This document shows positions 43,250 to 51,554 of a stretch of 55,830 nt of DNA, in pieces. The position numbers were made by a program, and so were the translations under genes. Under the pieces are notes generated by a model. It worked only from the letters and a program-made list of their open reading frames with translations. It made no database searches and was not told the origin of the DNA. The stretch is taken from the NCBI GenBank assembly GCA_015487785.1, contig WFPC01000006.1:1-55830 (forward strand), given 5' to 3'. The stretch comes from Gammaproteobacteria bacterium. Its GTDB lineage: Bacteria; Pseudomonadota; Gammaproteobacteria; S012-40. Position 1 is the stretch's first letter, and each line of letters opens with the position of its first letter.

Positions 43250-44293
43250 GTGAAACTTCGCCTGCTGGACATCGGCCCCACCGACCCCCTGCGCTCCCAG
43301 GCTGTCTATCATGGCATCGCCGAGCACATGGACAGCGAGGATACACCAGTACTGATTCTCACCCGGCCCACGGCGGCCTACGTGTCCATTGGCCTGCACC
43401 AGGATGCCACCGCCGAACTGGACCTGGATTTCTGCCGACGCCACGGCCTGGCGGTGATTCGCCGCCAGGTGGGCGGCGGCACGGTGCTGCTGGATGGCAA
43501 CCAGCTCTTCTTTCATTTCGTGTTTCCCCGCCAGCGGGCGCCTCGCCGGGTGGAAGCGTTGTATGCCCGCTTCATCGAGCCGGTATTGCGTTGCTACACC
43601 GAGCTGGGCTTGCCGGCACGGCGCGCGGGCCTCAACGACATCGCCGTGGGCGAGCGCCGTATCGGCGGTACCGGCGCCGCCAGCATCGGCAACGCCACGG
43701 TAATGGTGGGCAGCTTTCTGTTCGACTTCGACCATGCCCTCATGGCCAGGCTGATCCGGGCGCCCTCGGCGGAGTTCCGCGCCTGGTTTGCACGCCTGCT
43801 GCCCGAACACATCACCACCCTGCGTCAGCACCGTTTACCAGCGTCTTCCATGGCCTGCTTGCAGCAAGTGTTTCTGCGCCAGGTATCGACCTGCCTCGAC
43901 TGTGAAATCCAGCCCGACCGAATCACACCCGGCGAGGAAGACGCCATCACCGAGGCTGCACGGGAACTGGCCGACCCCGAGTGGCTGGCCTTGCCGGGCA
44001 AGAAAGCGGTACGCCATGGCATCAAATTGCGCGCCGGGGCCTACTTGACCGAGACCCGCGCCGAGCTGGCGGGACGCCCGCTACGGCGCCTGCTGTTTCA
44101 GCAGCAGGGTCGCATCGCCGCGCTGGCCTTCCCGCAGGCCCCGCCATCCCTGCAGCGCCTGGCGCCACTGCTGCAGGGCCTGCCCCTGCGCGAGGACGCC
44201 CTGCTGGCCGCGCTGGAAGGCCATCTGGAGCAAGACGCGGCCCGCGCACTGTGCCGGCTGGTGCTGGACGGGGCCCAGTTCGAGCCGGTGTGA
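43250..44293 (+). CDS. Lipoate-protein-ligase-like protein (BPL/LplA/LipB fold) with Lys-to-Arg change
   Basis: A 347-residue protein. The N-terminal catalytic fold is clear: LLDIGPTDPLRSQAVYHGIA, ILTRPTAAYVSIGLHQDA, VIRRQVGGGTVLLDGNQLFF (the RRxxGGG signature at 71-77), LNDIAVGERRIGGTGAASIG and VGSFLFDFD. In LplA, LipB and LipM the motif GxKxxGxA holds an invariant catalytic Lys; here the matching residue is Arg137. A C-terminal accessory domain (about 250-347) is present. The role may be lipoate or octanoate transfer by a variant mechanism, or a non-catalytic one. GTG at 43250 fits both the homology onset and the promoter. It stops one base before the convergent ABC1 gene. Confidence 0.75.
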   Translation: MKLRLLDIGPTDPLRSQAVYHGIAEHMDSEDTPVLILTRPTAAYVSIGLHQDATAELDLDFCRRHGLAVIRRQVGGGTVLLDGNQLFFHFVFPRQRAPRRVEALYARFIEPVLRCYTELGLPARRAGLNDIAVGERRIGGTGAASIGNATVMVGSFLFDFDHALMARLIRAPSAEFRAWFARLLPEHITTLRQHRLPASSMACLQQVFLRQVSTCLDCEIQPDRITPGEEDAITEAARELADPEWLALPGKKAVRHGIKLRAGAYLTETRAELAGRPLRRLLFQQQGRIAALAFPQAPPSLQRLAPLLQGLPLREDALLAALEGHLEQDAARALCRLVLDGAQFEPV

Positions 44294-44294
44294 T

Positions 44295-45977
44295 TCAACC
44301 GTTGCGACCGCTGCGCCAAATGGAGACCAGCAGCCACAAGCCGCCCAGGGCGGCGAACACGAAGCCGATGAAGCCCCATACCGGAAGACCCAGAACCCGC
44401 GCGCCGTCCTGTCCGCCGTTGATGATGGCGGTACCCACGATGAGGGCGGCAATGATGATGCCGATGGTCAACCGGCTGATGGCACGATCCAGTTGCTGGC
44501 CGAAATGGTCCAGCCGGGTCAGATCCACGTGCACCTGCACGCCATTGCGCCGCACTGTTTTCAACAGTCCATGGGCCTCCCTGGGCAGGGCCCCGAACAG
44601 GGCCAGCAGACTTTGCAGGTTGCTGCCGCCACGCTTGAGCAAGGCATCGGGCATGTAGCGGGCCCGGATCAGGCGCTCCATGAAAGGGGTGGCTTCCTTG
44701 ACGATGTTGAAGTCGGGGTCCAGCCGCCGCCCCACGCCGTCGAGGGTGAGCAGGGTCTTGAACAACAAGGCCAGGTCCGGTGGCAGGATCAGGCGGTATT
44801 CCCGCAGGATGCCGGTGAGGGCGATGAGCAGGCTGGTGAACTTGAGCTGCTTGAGGCTCAGGCCATGATAGTGATCGAGGAACTGCTCGATGTCCAGTTG
44901 CAAGGCGTCTTCATCCAGCTTGCCGTCGTGGGCCCAGTCCAGCAGTACTTCCAGCACGCGGGCGCTGTCCTTCTTGAGCAAGCCATAGAGCAGGTCGATG
45001 ATCTCCTCACGCCGGCTGTCGGACAAGCGTCCCACCATGCCGAAGTCCACCATGGCCAAACGGTTGCCGGGCAAGACGATGAAGTTGCCCAGGTGGGGAT
45101 CGGCGTGGAAGAATCCTTCCACCAGCACCATCTGCAACACGATACGGCTGCCGCGCCGGGCCACCTGCTTGAGATCGTAGCCCTCGGGTCGCTCGCGCAC
45201 CAGGCGGCGGCCGGAGATACCCTCGATGAACTGCTGCACGTTGAGGCGTTCACAGGTCCATTGCCAATAGATTCTGGGGATAACCACATCGGGCTCGTTC
45301 TCCAGCGCGCGGGCAATGCGCTCGGCATGGCGCCCCTCGCCCTCCAGATCCAGTTCACGGCGCAGGGAAAGCGAGAATTGCCGCACCACTTCGCTGGGGC
45401 GGTAGCGCCTGAGTTCCGGTGCATTGTTCTCGGCGATCTCGGCCAGGCGCGAAAGCAGGCGCAGATCGGCCTCCACCACCTTGGTGATGCCCGGGCGACG
45501 CACTTTCAGCACCACCTGGCTGCCATCCTCCAGGCGCGCCTTGTGCACCTGGGCAATGGAGGCTGCGGCCAGGGCACGATGCTCTATCTCGGCGAACACC
45601 TCTTCCGGCGGTTGCCCCAGGTCCTCGGTCAGTTGCTCGCGCAACGCTTCGAAATCCATGGGTGGGACTTCGTCCTGCAGTTTCTCGAAGGCTGCGATCC
45701 AGTCGGGCGGAAACAGATCCACCCGGGTGGACAGCATCTGCCCCAGCTTGATGAAGGTGGGCCCCAGATCCTCCAACGCCCGGGCCACCCGCTCCGGCGG
45801 CTCCAGATCCACCAGGGAATGGGCATCCTTCCAGTGCAGCGCGCGCCCCGCCTGTTCCAGTGCCCGCCCCAGGCCCAGGCGCCGCACCACGTCGCCAAAA
45901 CCCCAGCGAATCAGAACCGAGGCGATCTCATGCAGCCGCCCCAGATCGCGGGCCGCGCTCAGGGTTTCCCACAACAT
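44295..45977 (-). CDS. ABC1/UbiB family atypical protein kinase-like protein
   Basis: A 560-residue protein of the UbiB/ADCK family. It has the KxGQ motif (KLGQ, 77-80), the Ala-rich loop AAASIAQVHKA (137-147), VVLKVRRPG (ATP-binding Lys), VEGFFHADPHLGNF (catalytic Asp/Asn) and MVDFGMVGRLSD (metal Asp). Two C-terminal membrane helices follow (about 498-517 and 530-552). UbiB supports ubiquinone synthesis and probably extracts or moves isoprenoid lipids by ATPase activity. No ubiE or ubiJ is adjacent, so this may be a paralogue outside the main ubi operon. It follows the DUF6781-like gene by 34 bases. Confidence 0.9.
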   Translation of the reverse strand: MLWETLSAARDLGRLHEIASVLIRWGFGDVVRRLGLGRALEQAGRALHWKDAHSLVDLEPPERVARALEDLGPTFIKLGQMLSTRVDLFPPDWIAAFEKLQDEVPPMDFEALREQLTEDLGQPPEEVFAEIEHRALAAASIAQVHKARLEDGSQVVLKVRRPGITKVVEADLRLLSRLAEIAENNAPELRRYRPSEVVRQFSLSLRRELDLEGEGRHAERIARALENEPDVVIPRIYWQWTCERLNVQQFIEGISGRRLVRERPEGYDLKQVARRGSRIVLQMVLVEGFFHADPHLGNFIVLPGNRLAMVDFGMVGRLSDSRREEIIDLLYGLLKKDSARVLEVLLDWAHDGKLDEDALQLDIEQFLDHYHGLSLKQLKFTSLLIALTGILREYRLILPPDLALLFKTLLTLDGVGRRLDPDFNIVKEATPFMERLIRARYMPDALLKRGGSNLQSLLALFGALPREAHGLLKTVRRNGVQVHVDLTRLDHFGQQLDRAISRLTIGIIIAALIVGTAIINGGQDGARVLGLPVWGFIGFVFAALGGLWLLVSIWRSGRNG

Positions 45978-46011
45978 GGATCATCCCCGCCGCGGGTATT
46001 GGCAGAAGCTG

Positions 46012-46641
46012 TCAATCACGCTTGCCCTTGGCCTGCAGGGCATCGGCCATGCCGGCCAGGAAACCACTGGCGATCTGCGCCAACTTCTCGCCCATCTGCC
46101 TGCCGGCCTGGGCCGCTTCCACCGTGGCATCGCGCCCGGCCGCCTTGAGCTGGGCACGCAGGCTGTCCACCGCCTCGCGCGCTTCGGCACCGGCCTGGGT
46201 GCCGGCCACCTTGAGATGCTCGGCCAGATCCGTAAGCACCTGGGAGGCCACCTCGCCGGTCTGCTGGGCCGCATTCCTGAGCGTGTCGACGAACAGATCT
46301 TCCAGGGTGGAGAGTTCCTGCAGCACCGTCTTCAGGTCATGGTCGCTGAACTCATTGGCCCGCCCAAGCGCCTCTTCCGCCGCCAGCTTGGCCGCCTCCG
46401 CGGTCTTTTCCAGGGCATCGTCCACCCCGGCCAAGGCCTCCTTCAGACTGGACTGCAGTTGATCCGACTGCGCGCCCACCCCGCCGATCACGCCCCCGGT
46501 GACCTGTTCGATCACCTCACGCACGGCATCGGTATTGAGCCGCCGCTGGCTCAGGGCCTCCAGAGTGATGTCACGCACCCGCTCCCGCAGATCCACACCC
46601 TCGCTCACCGCCTCGCGTACCTTGTCTTCCGTCTCCGACAT
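46012..46641 (-). CDS. DUF6781-like helical protein (phasin-like character)
   Basis: A 209-residue, Ala/Glu/Gln-rich, almost entirely helical protein with no signal peptide. The N-terminal block MSETEDKVREAVSEGVDL, then ERVRDITLEALSQRRL and AVREVIEQVTGGVIGGVGAQ, resembles DUF6781 proteins. Long amphipathic helices follow (LAAEEALGRANEFSDHDLKT, LSTLEDLFVDTLRNAAQQTG, AGRQMGEKLAQIASGFLAGM). The composition resembles phasins and apolipoprotein-like proteins that coat lipid or polymer surfaces, but no PHA gene is present. ATG at 46641 has GGAG eight bases upstream and is preferred over ATG 46668. Probably co-transcribed with the ABC1 gene. Confidence 0.7.
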   Translation of the reverse strand: MSETEDKVREAVSEGVDLRERVRDITLEALSQRRLNTDAVREVIEQVTGGVIGGVGAQSDQLQSSLKEALAGVDDALEKTAEAAKLAAEEALGRANEFSDHDLKTVLQELSTLEDLFVDTLRNAAQQTGEVASQVLTDLAEHLKVAGTQAGAEAREAVDSLRAQLKAAGRDATVEAAQAGRQMGEKLAQIASGFLAGMADALQAKGKRD

Positions 46642-46723
46642 CTCGCTGTCTCCTCGATCGATCCCCATGGATACCTTTTCGCCCCATCAAACCAACTATA
46701 TCGCATTCACCCGGCTCGATGCG

Positions 46724-47101
46724 CTATTGATTGCGCATGAAGTCCGCCACCCGGTAAAAAGCCTGTTCCAGTTGCGTGCGCAGCTTTTCCTCCACGCCGA
46801 CATCCGTCATGGCCTGGCGCATGCACAACATCCACTGGTCACGCTCACGCTCGCCGATGGGAAAAGGCATGTGCCGCATACGCAGGCGGGGATGACCGTA
46901 TTCCTGCTGATACAAGGGCGGTCCACCCAGCCAGCCGGAGAGAAACTTGAACAGCTTTTCCTTGGCCTCGCCCAAGTCGTCTGCGTGCAGGCGGCGAATA
47001 TCTCGCGCCTGCTCCAGCGTGTCCATCAACTCATAGAAACGTTCCACCAGTTGCCGAACCTTCCCCTCACCGCCCAGGGATTCGTAATGTGTGGGTTGCA
47101 T
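46724..47101 (-). CDS. Group II truncated haemoglobin
   Basis: A 125-residue globin of the trHbO type, which binds O2 and may detoxify NO or peroxide. It has the B10 Tyr (Tyr23 in RFYELM), the proximal F8 His (His77 in RLRMRHMPFPIG), the G8 Trp (Trp90 in RDQWM), and the LFKFLSGWLGGPPLYQQEYG segment typical of group II. ATG at 47101 was chosen on length and homology; GGAG is 11 bases upstream. The frame stays open upstream without homology. It heads the minus-strand run toward the DUF6781-like and ABC1 genes, with an 82-base gap. A perfect TATAAT precedes it. Confidence 0.92.
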   Translation of the reverse strand: MQPTHYESLGGEGKVRQLVERFYELMDTLEQARDIRRLHADDLGEAKEKLFKFLSGWLGGPPLYQQEYGHPRLRMRHMPFPIGERERDQWMLCMRQAMTDVGVEEKLRTQLEQAFYRVADFMRNQ

Positions 47102-47137
47102 GTATGGAAAAACTCCATCAATGATTGAAAGCCGTAG

Positions 47138-47143
47138 ATTATA
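47138..47143 (-). promoter_or_regulatory. Candidate -10 box of the truncated haemoglobin gene
   Basis: TATAAT on the minus strand, 36 bases before the ATG. There is no good -35 at normal spacing, so an activator may be needed or the call may be wrong. Confidence 0.4.
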
Positions 47144-47180
47144 CAATGGGGACACCGGAAGCCCTGCAAAACCCCTGTAC

Positions 47181-47209
47181 ATGACAGTTTCCCCGCATGT
47201 TGTTACACT
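47181..47209 (+). promoter_or_regulatory. Sigma70-type promoter upstream of the DUF6998-like/helicase operon
   Basis: ATGACA (47181-47186), a 17-base spacer and TACACT (47204-47209), 31 bases before the ATG at 47241. No LexA box is visible between the promoter and the gene. Confidence 0.5.
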
Positions 47210-47240
47210 TTCGCGCAAAACACAGGGCGGCAGCCACGGC

Positions 47241-47735
47241 ATGACTCTCTACTCCACCGAAAAACTGGTCAGCGAAGCGCGGCGGCTGGCGGCGGAATAC
47301 CGCCGCGCCACCGGCAAACCGCTGGGCATCAGCAGTGAAATCGCCGAATTCGATGCCGCCAAGATTCTCGACCTGGAGCTTTTGAGCAAGAAACCCGGCG
47401 GCTACGATGCCATCGGTCGCTCCGGTAGCCGCGAGGGCAAGCGCATCCAAATCAAGGGCCGCGTGATATTCGACCCGGACAAAGGTGGCCAGCGCATCGG
47501 CCAGCTCAAGACCGACCAGGACTGGGACAGCCTGGTGCTGGTGATCCTGGACGAGAACTATCAACCGGTGGAACTCTACGAGGCCGACCGCGAGGTGGTG
47601 GAAGATGCTCTGGAAGAGAACATCTCCCCCGGACGCAAGAAACGCGGCGCCATGTCGCTGGGCAAGTTCAAGCACATCGCCCAGCGGGTATGGAGCCGCG
47701 ACACCGCCGAGACCGACCGCGACACCGGATCCTGA
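47241..47735 (+). CDS. DUF6998-like protein of unknown function
   Basis: A 164-residue soluble protein. Blocks: YSTEKLVSEARRLAAEYRRA, GKPLGISSEIAEFDAAKILD, GGYDAIGRSGSREGKRIQIK, then WDSLVLVILDENYQPVELYE and GAMSLGKFKHIAQRVW. The layout of an acidic patch, a YDAI strand and a following IQIKGR strand resembles the D...(E/Q)xK geometry of PD-(D/E)XK nuclease-like folds and matches my recollection of DUF6998. Nuclease activity is only a hypothesis. It starts the operon with the YoaA-type helicase (three-base gap), which suggests a nucleic-acid role. ATG at 47241 fits homology and promoter spacing. Confidence 0.65.
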   Translation: MTLYSTEKLVSEARRLAAEYRRATGKPLGISSEIAEFDAAKILDLELLSKKPGGYDAIGRSGSREGKRIQIKGRVIFDPDKGGQRIGQLKTDQDWDSLVLVILDENYQPVELYEADREVVEDALEENISPGRKKRGAMSLGKFKHIAQRVWSRDTAETDRDTGS

Positions 47736-47738
47736 TCC

Positions 47739-49664
47739 ATGACACATGCCGCCGACATTCTCGGCGCCGCCGGCCCGCTGGCCCGCGCCCTGCCCGGTTT
47801 CACCCCCCGCCCCCAGCAACAGGCCATGGCCGAGGCCATCGAGCAGGCCCTGGAACGGCGCAGTTTATTGCTGGCCGAGGCCGGCACCGGCACCGGCAAA
47901 ACCCTCGCCTACCTGGTGCCGGCGCTGTTGTCCGGACTCAAGGTACTGATTTCCACCGGCAGCAAGAACCTGCAGGACCAACTCTACCTGCGTGACCTGC
48001 CAGCCCTGCTGGAGGCCCTGGATCTGCCGCTCAACACCGCCCTGCTCAAGGGCCGGGCCAATTATCTGTGTCGCCAGCGATTGGAGCGCCAACAACAGCA
48101 GGGTCGTTTCACCACCCCGGAGCAGGCACGCCAGTTCCAGCACATCGTCGACTGGGCCCGCCACACCCGGACCGGCGATCGCGCCGAACTGGCGGCGGTG
48201 GCCGAGGATGCCGCCATCTGGCCCCGGGTCACCTCCACCAGCGACAATTGCCTGGGTAGCGACTGCCCCCACTTCGAGGGTTGCGCGGTCACCGAGGCCC
48301 GCCGCCGGGCCCAGGCCGCCGATGTAGTAGTGGTCAATCATCATCTGTTCTTCGCCGATCTGGCCCTGCGCGAGGAGGGCGTGGCCGAATTGCTGCCGGC
48401 GGCGGACGCGGTGATCTTCGACGAGGCCCACCAGTTGCCGGAGGTAGCCACGCATTTCTTCGGCATCCACCTCAGCGGCCGGCAAATGGAAGAGCTGGGG
48501 CAGGACAGCCTGGCCGCGGCGGCCGAGGAGGCCGCCGACCAGTTGCGCGAACTCGACAGCCTCACGACAAGCCTACGCCGTGCCAATGAGGCACTGCATC
48601 AGGCTCTATTGCAATTACCCACCCGCGGCAACTGGCAACACATTCGACGCAACGACGCGGCCACGCAAGGCATCGAGCGACTGGAACGCGAGCTGAACAA
48701 CCTGGAACAGGCGCTGGACGCCCTCGCCTGCCGCGGCAAGGGCCTGCAGCATCTGCACCAGCGCGCCGGTGAACTGCTACAACGACTGCGCCGCTTGCAA
48801 AACCCCGAGTCCGAATTCATCCACTGGTACGAAACCCGGCCGCGCAATTTCGCCCTGCGCATGTCTCCCATCAGCGTGGCGGAGAATTTTCGCCAGGGCA
48901 TCGCTCCCCGCCAGGCCTGGATCTTCACCTCGGCCACTCTCACGGTGGATGGCGACTTCGGCTATTTCAGCCAGCGCCTGGGCCTGGAGGAGGCCGAGAC
49001 CCGCCGCTGGCAGAGCCCCTTCGACTACGCCCGCAACAGCCTGCTCTATGTGCCACGGGGCATGCCCATGCCCTCCGCGCCGGACTACATCGACACCGTG
49101 GTGGACCGGGCCGTGCCAGTGCTCAAGGCCAGCCGGGGCCGGGCCTTCTTCCTGTTCACCAGTCACCGCGCACTGCGGGAAACTGCCGCCCGCCTGGCCC
49201 CGCGGCTGACCTATCCCCTGTTGCTCCAGGGCAGTCAGAGCAAGCGCAGCCTGCTGCAACGCTTCCGTGACGAAGACCACGCGGTGTTGCTGGCCACCGC
49301 CAGCTTCTGGGAAGGGGTGGACGTGAAGGGCGAGGCGCTGTCGTGCGTCATCATCGACAAGCTGCCCTTCGCCTCGCCGGGCGATCCAGTGCTGGCGGCG
49401 CGACTGGAGCAGCTACGCGCCCAGGGCGGCGACCCGTTTCGGGATTACCAGTTGCCCCAGGCGGTGATCGCGCTGGAACAGGGCGTGGGCCGCCTGATCC
49501 GCGACGAACGGGATCGCGGCGTGCTGATGATCTGCGATCCCCGCCTGCTGCGCCGCGACTACGGCAGCCTGTTCATGCACAGTCTGCCGCCGATGCCGCT
49601 CACCCGCGACCCGGCTGCAGTAGAAGCTTTTTTCCAGCCCGCCAGTGAGGTCGTGGACGGATGA
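47739..49664 (+). CDS. yoaA: YoaA/DinG-type XPD-like ATP-dependent DNA helicase
   Basis: A 641-residue superfamily 2 helicase with an Fe-S cluster. Walker A lies at EAGTGTGKT (47-55). The XPD-type cluster Cys are 111, 171, 176 and 182 (CRQRLE and NCLGSDCPHFEGC). The Walker B DEAH box is in VIFDEAHQLPEV, and later motifs are FTSATLTVDGDFGYF, FFLFTSHRALRETA, ATASFWEGVDVKGE and QGVGRLIRDERDRGVLMICD. Length matches E. coli YoaA (636) more than DinG. YoaA unwinds forked DNA with the Pol III chi subunit in repair. The stop overlaps the tsaB start as ATGA, an arrangement common in gammaproteobacteria. Confidence 0.94.
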   Translation: MTHAADILGAAGPLARALPGFTPRPQQQAMAEAIEQALERRSLLLAEAGTGTGKTLAYLVPALLSGLKVLISTGSKNLQDQLYLRDLPALLEALDLPLNTALLKGRANYLCRQRLERQQQQGRFTTPEQARQFQHIVDWARHTRTGDRAELAAVAEDAAIWPRVTSTSDNCLGSDCPHFEGCAVTEARRRAQAADVVVVNHHLFFADLALREEGVAELLPAADAVIFDEAHQLPEVATHFFGIHLSGRQMEELGQDSLAAAAEEAADQLRELDSLTTSLRRANEALHQALLQLPTRGNWQHIRRNDAATQGIERLERELNNLEQALDALACRGKGLQHLHQRAGELLQRLRRLQNPESEFIHWYETRPRNFALRMSPISVAENFRQGIAPRQAWIFTSATLTVDGDFGYFSQRLGLEEAETRRWQSPFDYARNSLLYVPRGMPMPSAPDYIDTVVDRAVPVLKASRGRAFFLFTSHRALRETAARLAPRLTYPLLLQGSQSKRSLLQRFRDEDHAVLLATASFWEGVDVKGEALSCVIIDKLPFASPGDPVLAARLEQLRAQGGDPFRDYQLPQAVIALEQGVGRLIRDERDRGVLMICDPRLLRRDYGSLFMHSLPPMPLTRDPAAVEAFFQPASEVVDG

Positions 49665-50344
49665 AGCTGCTGGCCCTGGACACCAGCACCGAGGCCTGTT
49701 CCGCCGCCCTGCTGATCGACGGCGAGATACGCAGCCTCTACCGAGTGGAAGCTCGGGCGCATTCACGCCTGATCCTGGATTTCTGCGCCCGACTGCTGGC
49801 GCAGGCGGAGCTGGATCTGAGCCGGCTCGATGCCCTGGCCTTCGGCCGTGGTCCCGGCGCCTTCACCGGGCTGCGCATCGGCGCCGCGGTGACCCAGGGC
49901 CTGGCCCTGGCCGGCGGGCTGGGAGTGGCGCCGGTATCGTCGCTGGCAGCCATTGCCCAGGGCATGTACCAAGCCCATGCCACACCCCGGGTGCTAAGTG
50001 CCATCGACGCCCGCATGGGCGAGGTCTATTGGGGACAGTTCCGGCTCGACGAGCATGACCTCATGCGCGCGGAAACCACCGAACGGGTCTGCGCGCCGGA
50101 CCAGGTTCCGCTACCGGGCCCGGGTGAATTCGCCGCCGCCGGCACGGGCTGGCAGAGCCATGGCGAGGTCCTGCTCCAGCGCCTGGGCAGACCGCCAACG
50201 CGACTGGATCCCCAGCGCTACGTGCATGCCGAGCACATCGCCCGGCTCGGCGCGTACGAACTGGCCCAGGGGAGCCTGGTGCCGCCGGAACAGGCCCTGC
50301 CAGTGTATCTGCGCAACCAAGTGGCGCAAAAGAGCCACACATGA
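49661..50344 (+). CDS. tsaB: tRNA threonylcarbamoyladenosine biosynthesis protein TsaB
   Basis: A 227-residue partner of TsaD in the complex that makes t6A37 on ANN-decoding tRNAs. It has the ASKHA-fold start LALDTSTEACSAALLIDG, FGRGPGAFTGLRIGAAV, PVSSLAAIAQGMY and SAIDARMGEVYWGQF. Length is near E. coli TsaB (231). ATGA overlaps link it to the helicase upstream and the pentapeptide lipoprotein downstream. Confidence 0.96.
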   Translation: MKLLALDTSTEACSAALLIDGEIRSLYRVEARAHSRLILDFCARLLAQAELDLSRLDALAFGRGPGAFTGLRIGAAVTQGLALAGGLGVAPVSSLAAIAQGMYQAHATPRVLSAIDARMGEVYWGQFRLDEHDLMRAETTERVCAPDQVPLPGPGEFAAAGTGWQSHGEVLLQRLGRPPTRLDPQRYVHAEHIARLGAYELAQGSLVPPEQALPVYLRNQVAQKSHT

Positions 50345-51495
50345 ACCGCCTGTTGCCGCTCGCCCTGCTCCTCGTCCTCGGCGCCTGTAGCAGCCTGCCA
50401 CCGGCCCCACGACTGCCACCGCTCGCGGCCGGCGAGCGCGAGCGTCTGCTGCAGGCCACCGGGCAAGCCCCCAGCCTGGCCGGCTACGACCTGCGCGAGA
50501 CCGATTTCAGCGGCCGGCACCTGGTCGGGGTGGATTTCAGCGGCAGCGACCTGCGCGGAGTCAGCTTCGCTGGCGCCACGCTGGAAAAGGTCACCTTCCG
50601 CGACGCCCTGCTCGACCGGGCCGATTTCAGCCACGCCCTGCTGCGCGAGGTGGACTTCAGCAACGCCCGCCTGCCACGGGTCGATTTTCGCCACGCCCGC
50701 CTGCACCAGCTCAAGTTCAAGCAGGCCATCATTCACCACGGCCGCTTTCAGCAAGTGCGTGGCGAACGCCTGGGCTTCCAGAACGCCATTCTCAACGATG
50801 CCCGCTTCGACCACAGCCACCTGGCCCACAGCCGCTTCGACAATGCCCGCCTGCAATACGCCCGGCTTGATCGCGCCATCCTCGCGCGCAACGATTTCCG
50901 CTATGCCGACATGCTGGGCGCCCAGGCAGTGGCGGCCGATTTCAGCGGTAGCGATCTCTATGGCGCCAAGCTCAACCGTGGCCGCTTCGAGCACAGCGAC
51001 TTCAGCCGCGCCAATCTGCGCATCACCGACTTCACCTATTCCAACCTGAGCCAGGCCCGCTTCGCCCAGGCCCTGGCCATCGGCGTCCGTTTCAGTCAGG
51101 CGCGACTCGATGGCGCCGACTTCAATGAAGCCGATCTGCGCGAGGCCCGCTTCGACGAAGCCAGGCTGCGCGCTGCCGATTTTCGCGCCAGCCAGTTGGA
51201 ACGAGCCCGCTTTCAATGGGCCGGACTGGACGGTGCCCGCTTCCAGCACAGTCAGTTGAGCAAGGCCGCCTTCACCCGCGCCCGCCTGCGCAAGGCCGAT
51301 TTCTCCGGCGCCGTGCTCAAATGGGTCAGGATGACCATGGCCGATCTTCGCGAGGCACGTTTCACCGGCGCCGACATGCACAAGGTGGATTTGCGCGGCG
51401 CCGATCTCGCGCAGGCCGATTTCCGCCAGGCCAAGCACCTGGACACCCTAATCGGCCTGGATTTGAGCCAAAACCTGGATGCCGCGCTATTCTGA
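50341..51495 (+). CDS. Pentapeptide-repeat lipoprotein
   Basis: A 384-residue protein with a lipoprotein signal (LLLVLGAC, acylated Cys16) followed by Ser-Ser, and a Pro-rich linker. About residues 45-370 form dozens of five-residue A(D/N)(L/F)xx-like units, for example DFSGSDLRGVSFAGA, DFSRANLRITDF, ADFNEADLREARFDEA and ADLREARFTGADMHKVDLR. Such arrays fold as a right-handed quadrilateral beta-helix. The residue after the lipid Cys is not Asp, so outer-membrane anchoring is expected. Many units are the F-rich ARF type. Most known pentapeptide lipoproteins have no assigned role. Translation is coupled to tsaB by ATGA. Confidence 0.9.
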   Translation: MNRLLPLALLLVLGACSSLPPAPRLPPLAAGERERLLQATGQAPSLAGYDLRETDFSGRHLVGVDFSGSDLRGVSFAGATLEKVTFRDALLDRADFSHALLREVDFSNARLPRVDFRHARLHQLKFKQAIIHHGRFQQVRGERLGFQNAILNDARFDHSHLAHSRFDNARLQYARLDRAILARNDFRYADMLGAQAVAADFSGSDLYGAKLNRGRFEHSDFSRANLRITDFTYSNLSQARFAQALAIGVRFSQARLDGADFNEADLREARFDEARLRAADFRASQLERARFQWAGLDGARFQHSQLSKAAFTRARLRKADFSGAVLKWVRMTMADLREARFTGADMHKVDLRGADLAQADFRQAKHLDTLIGLDLSQNLDAALF

Positions 51496-51518
51496 GCCCA
51501 TGTGCCGCTTTCACTGTT

Positions 51519-51524
51519 TATAAT
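51519..51524 (+). promoter_or_regulatory. Candidate -10 box before the alkaline phosphatase gene
   Basis: TATAAT lies 31 bases before the phosphatase ATG in the 59-base gap after the pentapeptide gene. No clear -35 and no Pho-box repeat are visible, so an internal promoter is uncertain. Confidence 0.3.
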
Positions 51525-51554
51525 GGAAGCTGGATCATTGCAATATCCTAGCCC

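Noticed and set aside
50484-51438. Long minus-strand repetitive frame opposite the pentapeptide gene
   Set aside because: Its repeats mirror the pentapeptide codon pattern. There is no start signal and no family match, so it is treated as a shadow.
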